Shown: positions 14,336-16,450 of the stretch, one piece after another
How positions within the stretch are numbered: the first letter of the stretch is position 1
Layout of the letters: each line of letters begins with the position of its first letter
NCBI GenBank assembly: GCA_001804025.1
Contig: MHFC01000110.1
Span: forward strand, 12,357 to 28,806
DNA: 16,450 nucleotides
Source: Omnitrophica bacterium GWA2_52_8
GTDB taxonomy: Bacteria > Omnitrophota > Omnitrophia > Omnitrophales > Aquincolibacteriaceae
Direction of reading: 5' to 3'
The notes under the pieces: generated by a model
Seen by the model: only the letters and a program-made list of their open reading frames with translations
Told to the model about the DNA's origin: nothing
The model's database searches: none
Translations under genes and position numbers: made by a program

Positions 14336-15153
14336 AACGAAAGATACGGATTGCCTGTATTCAAACCAATGCGGGGGACCGCTGGCAAGAAAATTTTAAA
14401 CGGAGTCTCAAACTCATACAACGTGCGGTCCGGAAAGGCGCATGTCTGATTGCGCTGCCGGAGGCTTTTTGCTGGCGGGGAGGCGGTAAGGATTTGATGT
14501 CCGTCAGCCGCGAGGCGACGCGGCATATTGTCGGCGAACTGCGCAGCCTTGCACGGCGGAGCGGGGTTGCCATTCTTTTAGGGAGCATTTTTGAGATTGA
14601 AGATGCATCCGGCAAGATTTATAACACATCCCTGCTCATCGGTCCTTCGGGCCGCATTGAGGCAAAGTACCGCAAGATTCATTTATTTGATAGCAGCATT
14701 CCGCTGGCAAAAACCAGGGAATCAGACCACGTGCTGGGCGGAAAGCGAATTGTCACTGCGTTGATGTTCGGAGTCCGTTGTGGTTTGAGTATTTGTTATG
14801 ATTTGCGGTTTCCGGAGCTTTACCGGAATCTTGCAAAAAAGGGGAGCCGGATCATTTTCATTCCGGCCAATTTTACGCATGAAACAGGAAAAGCGCACTG
14901 GGAAGTTCTAATCCGGGCGCGCGCCATCGAGAATCAGGTTTTTGTGATTGCTCCCGGTCAAGTGGGAAGGCACCCCGGAAACCGCATCTTGAGTTACGGA
15001 ACAAGCCTTATCGTGGATCCTTGGGGACGGGTTTTAAAACGCGGCAGCCGGAATCGGGAAGAAATTTTAATCGCGGATCTGGATCTGCGCTGCCAGTCGA
15101 TGATCCGCAAGAGGCTTCCGGTGCTGCAGCACCGGAAGATATTTGCGGGTTAG
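14332..15153 (+). CDS. Nitrilase-superfamily amidohydrolase (Nit1/Nit2-like)
   Basis: The 273-residue enzyme is a carbon-nitrogen hydrolase with all three catalytic residues: Glu44 in ALPEAF, Lys115 in KYRKIHLFD and Cys155 in SICYDLRFPELYR. The wording KIHLFD and ICYDLRFPELYR places it in the Nit1/Nit2/YafV-like group, whose members deamidate omega-amido acids or deaminated glutathione; the substrate is not fixed by these motifs. The length is typical (about 270). It is cytoplasmic. Translation starts at the ATG at 14332, the A and TG of which also form the ATGA overlap with the DUF547 stop. An in-frame upstream stretch from 14278 exists, but the MKRKIRIACIQ start fits the family. Confidence 0.9.
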   Translation: MKRKIRIACIQTNAGDRWQENFKRSLKLIQRAVRKGACLIALPEAFCWRGGGKDLMSVSREATRHIVGELRSLARRSGVAILLGSIFEIEDASGKIYNTSLLIGPSGRIEAKYRKIHLFDSSIPLAKTRESDHVLGGKRIVTALMFGVRCGLSICYDLRFPELYRNLAKKGSRIIFIPANFTHETGKAHWEVLIRARAIENQVFVIAPGQVGRHPGNRILSYGTSLIVDPWGRVLKRGSRNREEILIADLDLRCQSMIRKRLPVLQHRKIFAG

Positions 15154-15203
15154 AAATATCCTAACGCATTTGTTAGCAATGGGTTATAATGCAAGTCCTT
15201 AAA

Positions 15204-15217
15204 AGCTGTTGACAGCT
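15204..15217. promoter_or_regulatory. Palindrome AGCTGT-TG-ACAGCT over the -35 box of the rplU promoter
   Basis: AGCTGTTGACAGCT is a perfect 6+6 inverted repeat with two central bases, and the -35 hexamer TTGACA (15209-15214) lies inside it. A regulator bound here would block RNA polymerase. No protein is assigned. Confidence 0.4.
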
Positions 15218-15237
15218 ATAAGCCATCTCCATACAAT
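15209..15237 (+). promoter_or_regulatory. Strong sigma70-type promoter for rplU-rpmA
   Basis: TTGACA (15209-15214, perfect) and TACAAT (15232-15237) have a 17-base spacer. Transcription would begin near 15244, giving a leader of about 100 bases before rplU. A second TATAAT at 15185-15190 lacks a matching -35 box. Confidence 0.78.
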
Positions 15238-15260
15238 GTATTGCCTTGAGTACTATCGAG

Positions 15261-15283
15261 GCGGGTTTTTAATTCCTTCCCGC
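15261..15283 (+). promoter_or_regulatory. Leader hairpin upstream of rplU
   Basis: GCGGG (15261-15265) pairs with CCCGC (15279-15283) around a T-rich 13-base loop, inside the rplU leader. Ribosomal operons often carry leader structures bound by a product protein; an L21 autoregulatory leader is known in Firmicutes but I cannot equate this with it. Confidence 0.3.
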
Positions 15284-15343
15284 GTTTCAGGAACACGCAT
15301 CAATTCAAAAAATCTAAAATACGCATCGTAAAGGTCTTAATCC

Positions 15344-15667
15344 ATGAATATTTATGCGGTTGTTGAGTCGGGATCCAAGCAATATCGAGTCGAACCCAAA
15401 GTGATTTTCGATGTCGAGAAAATTGAAGGTCCGGCCAAAGGAAAACAAGTTACGCTAGACCGTGTTTTGATGGTGTGCAGAGATAAAGATATCAAGATCG
15501 GCACCCCTACGGTATCGGGTGCGAAAGTTGTCTGCGACTATCTTGGAGACGTTCGCTCGAAAAAGGTGGTTTCATTCTTCTACCGCCGCAGAAAAGATTC
15601 AAAATCCAAAAAAGGTCACCGGCAGACCTTATCGCGTTTGCTCGTCAAAGATATCATCGCGGCATAG
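15344..15667 (+). CDS. rplU: 50S ribosomal protein L21
   Basis: The 107-residue protein is a standard L21, a late-assembling component of the 50S subunit that contacts 23S rRNA. It begins MNIYAVVESGSKQYRVEPK, with the expected GxKQYRV core, and ends with KKVVSFFYRRRKDSKSKKGHRQ, the typical YRRRK rRNA-binding segment, and LVKDI. The length is normal. It is followed at 23 bases by rpmA, with which it shares one promoter and transcript. AAAGGTC lies about ten bases before the ATG. Confidence 0.97.
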   Translation: MNIYAVVESGSKQYRVEPKVIFDVEKIEGPAKGKQVTLDRVLMVCRDKDIKIGTPTVSGAKVVCDYLGDVRSKKVVSFFYRRRKDSKSKKGHRQTLSRLLVKDIIAA

Positions 15668-15690
15668 GATCAGTTTAAAGGACCCTCAAC

Positions 15691-15942
15691 ATGGCGCATA
15701 CAAAAGCTCAAGGGAGTACACAAAACGGGCGCGATTCACAACCGAAACGTCTCGGTGTTAAGGCTTTCGGCGGACAGTTTGTCCGTGCGGGGAGCATTAT
15801 CGTGCGTCAGCGCGGCAGCAGATTTTATGCAGGCTCCTTCGTCGGCCGTGGAAATGATTTTACGCTTTATGCTAAACGGGACGGTGTCGTGGATTTCCGG
15901 CCGAACCGGAGCGTTCACATTATTCCGGCACAGCAAGCTTAA
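15691..15942 (+). CDS. rpmA: 50S ribosomal protein L27
   Basis: The 83-residue product is L27, whose N-terminal tail reaches the peptidyl transferase centre. The core ([30 protein letters not shown]) is standard, and the start at MAHTK has AAAGGACC ahead. No Firmicutes-type cleavable N-terminal extension is present. The tail shows changes from the usual AHKKAGGSTRNGRDS: Thr4 for Lys, Gln7 for Gly and Gln11 for Arg, so two positive charges are lost. It is transcribed with rplU and ends just before a strong terminator. Confidence 0.97.
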   Translation: MAHTKAQGSTQNGRDSQPKRLGVKAFGGQFVRAGSIIVRQRGSRFYAGSFVGRGNDFTLYAKRDGVVDFRPNRSVHIIPAQQA

Positions 15943-15963
15943 TCGGCAGCAGTCCGTACGTCA

Positions 15964-16008
15964 GGGATCGGAATTTCCTTTTGGAAACTTCGGTCCCTTT
16001 TTTGTTTT
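15964..16008 (+). terminator. Strong intrinsic terminator after rpmA
   Basis: GGGATCGGAATTTCC (15964-15978) pairs over 15 positions with GGAAACTTCGGTCCC (15983-15997), with one A-C mismatch and two G-U wobbles, around a TTTT loop. TTTTTTGTTTT follows directly. It separates rplU-rpmA from obgE, though some read-through into obgE is likely given the conserved gene order and the absence of a clear promoter in the remaining 57 bases. Confidence 0.9.
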
Positions 16009-16065
16009 AAAACATGCGGACGGTTTCTTTGATTAAAAATCCCTTAAATTCTTTCAGGATAAAAA

Positions 16066-16450
16066 ATGGCAGAGACTAAATTAATTGATCAGGTTCATCT
16101 ATTGATCCAATCCGGTGACGGGGGGAATGGCTGCGACGCGGTACTAAAGCGTCCCGATAAAAAAGTCATCAGGCATGGAGGCGACGGAGGGAAAGGGGGC
16201 AGTGTTATTTTCCGCGCCGATATGAATGCTGCGCCGATTGCGGACCTTAAATTTAAGCAGCATTTAATCGCCGGCAGCGGCGGGCACGGTGGAAGCCACA
16301 ACAAGAGAGGTAAGAACGGAAAAGATTTGGAAATTCTTGTTCCCGTCGGAACCCGGCTGATGGACCGTCAGCGCGGCCTCCTGATCCGGGAATTGATGAA
16401 GCCGGGTGAAGAAGTGATTGTGATTGAGGGCGGTAAAGGGGGCATGGGCA
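16066..16450 (+). CDS. obgE: GTPase Obg (partial, runs off the right end)
   Basis: Only the first 128 codons are in the window. They form the Obg fold, the glycine-rich N-terminal domain of the ribosome-associated GTPase that helps assemble the 50S subunit. Visible motifs are SGDGGNG near residue 17-23, GGDGGKGGSV at about 39-48, GGHGGSHNKRGKNGKD and, at the end, EGGKGGMG. LVPVGTRL fits the typical VPxGT. The stretch DAVLKRPDKKV replaces the more usual SFRREK-type segment. The ATG at 16066 has AGGA six bases ahead. The G domain lies beyond base 16450. Gene order rplU-rpmA-obgE is the widespread bacterial arrangement. Confidence 0.95.
   Translation, partial: MAETKLIDQVHLLIQSGDGGNGCDAVLKRPDKKVIRHGGDGGKGGSVIFRADMNAAPIADLKFKQHLIAGSGGHGGSHNKRGKNGKDLEILVPVGTRLMDRQRGLLIRELMKPGEEVIVIEGGKGGMG

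Noticed and set aside
15755..16036. 93-codon frame overlapping rpmA and its terminator
   Set aside because: It is an out-of-frame shadow of L27 that runs through the terminator.
1..16450. CRISPR array, tRNA, rRNA, insertion sequence or defence cassette
   Set aside because: No regularly spaced repeats, cloverleaf-like segments, rRNA-like stretches, transposase motifs or defence-family genes were seen.

Overview
The window reads as an ordinary chromosomal stretch from an uncultured Gram-negative-type bacterium of roughly 50% GC. The mix of genes fits the Omnitrophota (formerly OP3) or a neighbouring PVC-type lineage: a very large secreted multidomain protein of unknown function, a small exported protein resembling the exosortase-associated TIGR04073 family, a DUF151 nuclease, a DUF547 protein, a CbiX plus (2Fe-2S) ferredoxin pair, and a lipobox-bearing TlpA-type protein. 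This placement is inferred from gene content only; there is no rRNA gene in the window. All convincing genes lie on the + strand. I saw no tRNA, rRNA, CRISPR array, transposase or integrase, and no gap between genes exceeds 230 bases.

Layout. Bases 1-1559 hold an RmlD-like SDR reductase/epimerase (possibly starting upstream of the window) and riboflavin synthase alpha chain with its known active-site residues. Bases 1718-6913 hold one 1731-residue exported protein: an N-terminal domain with scattered His/Glu motifs reminiscent of the EreA/ChaN/TraB-type hydrolase fold, followed by a long chain of domains I do not recognise, with a short R-[AS]-E-x-R motif four times. Bases 6914-7139 are a structured non-coding gap with several inverted repeats and a promoter. 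It leads to the TIGR04073-like gene (7140-7574), the CbiX-type chelatase (7600-8025) and an overlapping (2Fe-2S) ferredoxin (8006-8353).

A near-consensus sigma70 promoter at 8418-8445 drives a small DUF4870/Tic20-like membrane protein (8497-8838), followed by a 664-residue coiled-coil protein (8952-10946), a bifunctional-nuclease-domain protein (11013-11417), thioredoxin reductase (11461-12387) and a thioredoxin-fold lipoprotein (12425-12949). The last two plausibly form a thiol redox pair, one cytoplasmic and one in the envelope. Then come a 104-residue unknown (13007-13321), a repeat-like palindrome, an exported DUF547 protein (13409-14335) and a nitrilase-superfamily amidohydrolase (14332-15153) translationally coupled to it by ATGA overlap.

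The right end is the classic ribosomal block rplU-rpmA-obgE. It has a TTGACA-17-TACAAT promoter whose -35 box sits inside a perfect palindrome, a structured leader, and a strong intrinsic terminator between rpmA and obgE. obgE runs off the window.

No new defence or mobile system is evident. The most unusual item is the 1731-residue secreted protein with its recurrent R-[AS]-E-x-R motif.
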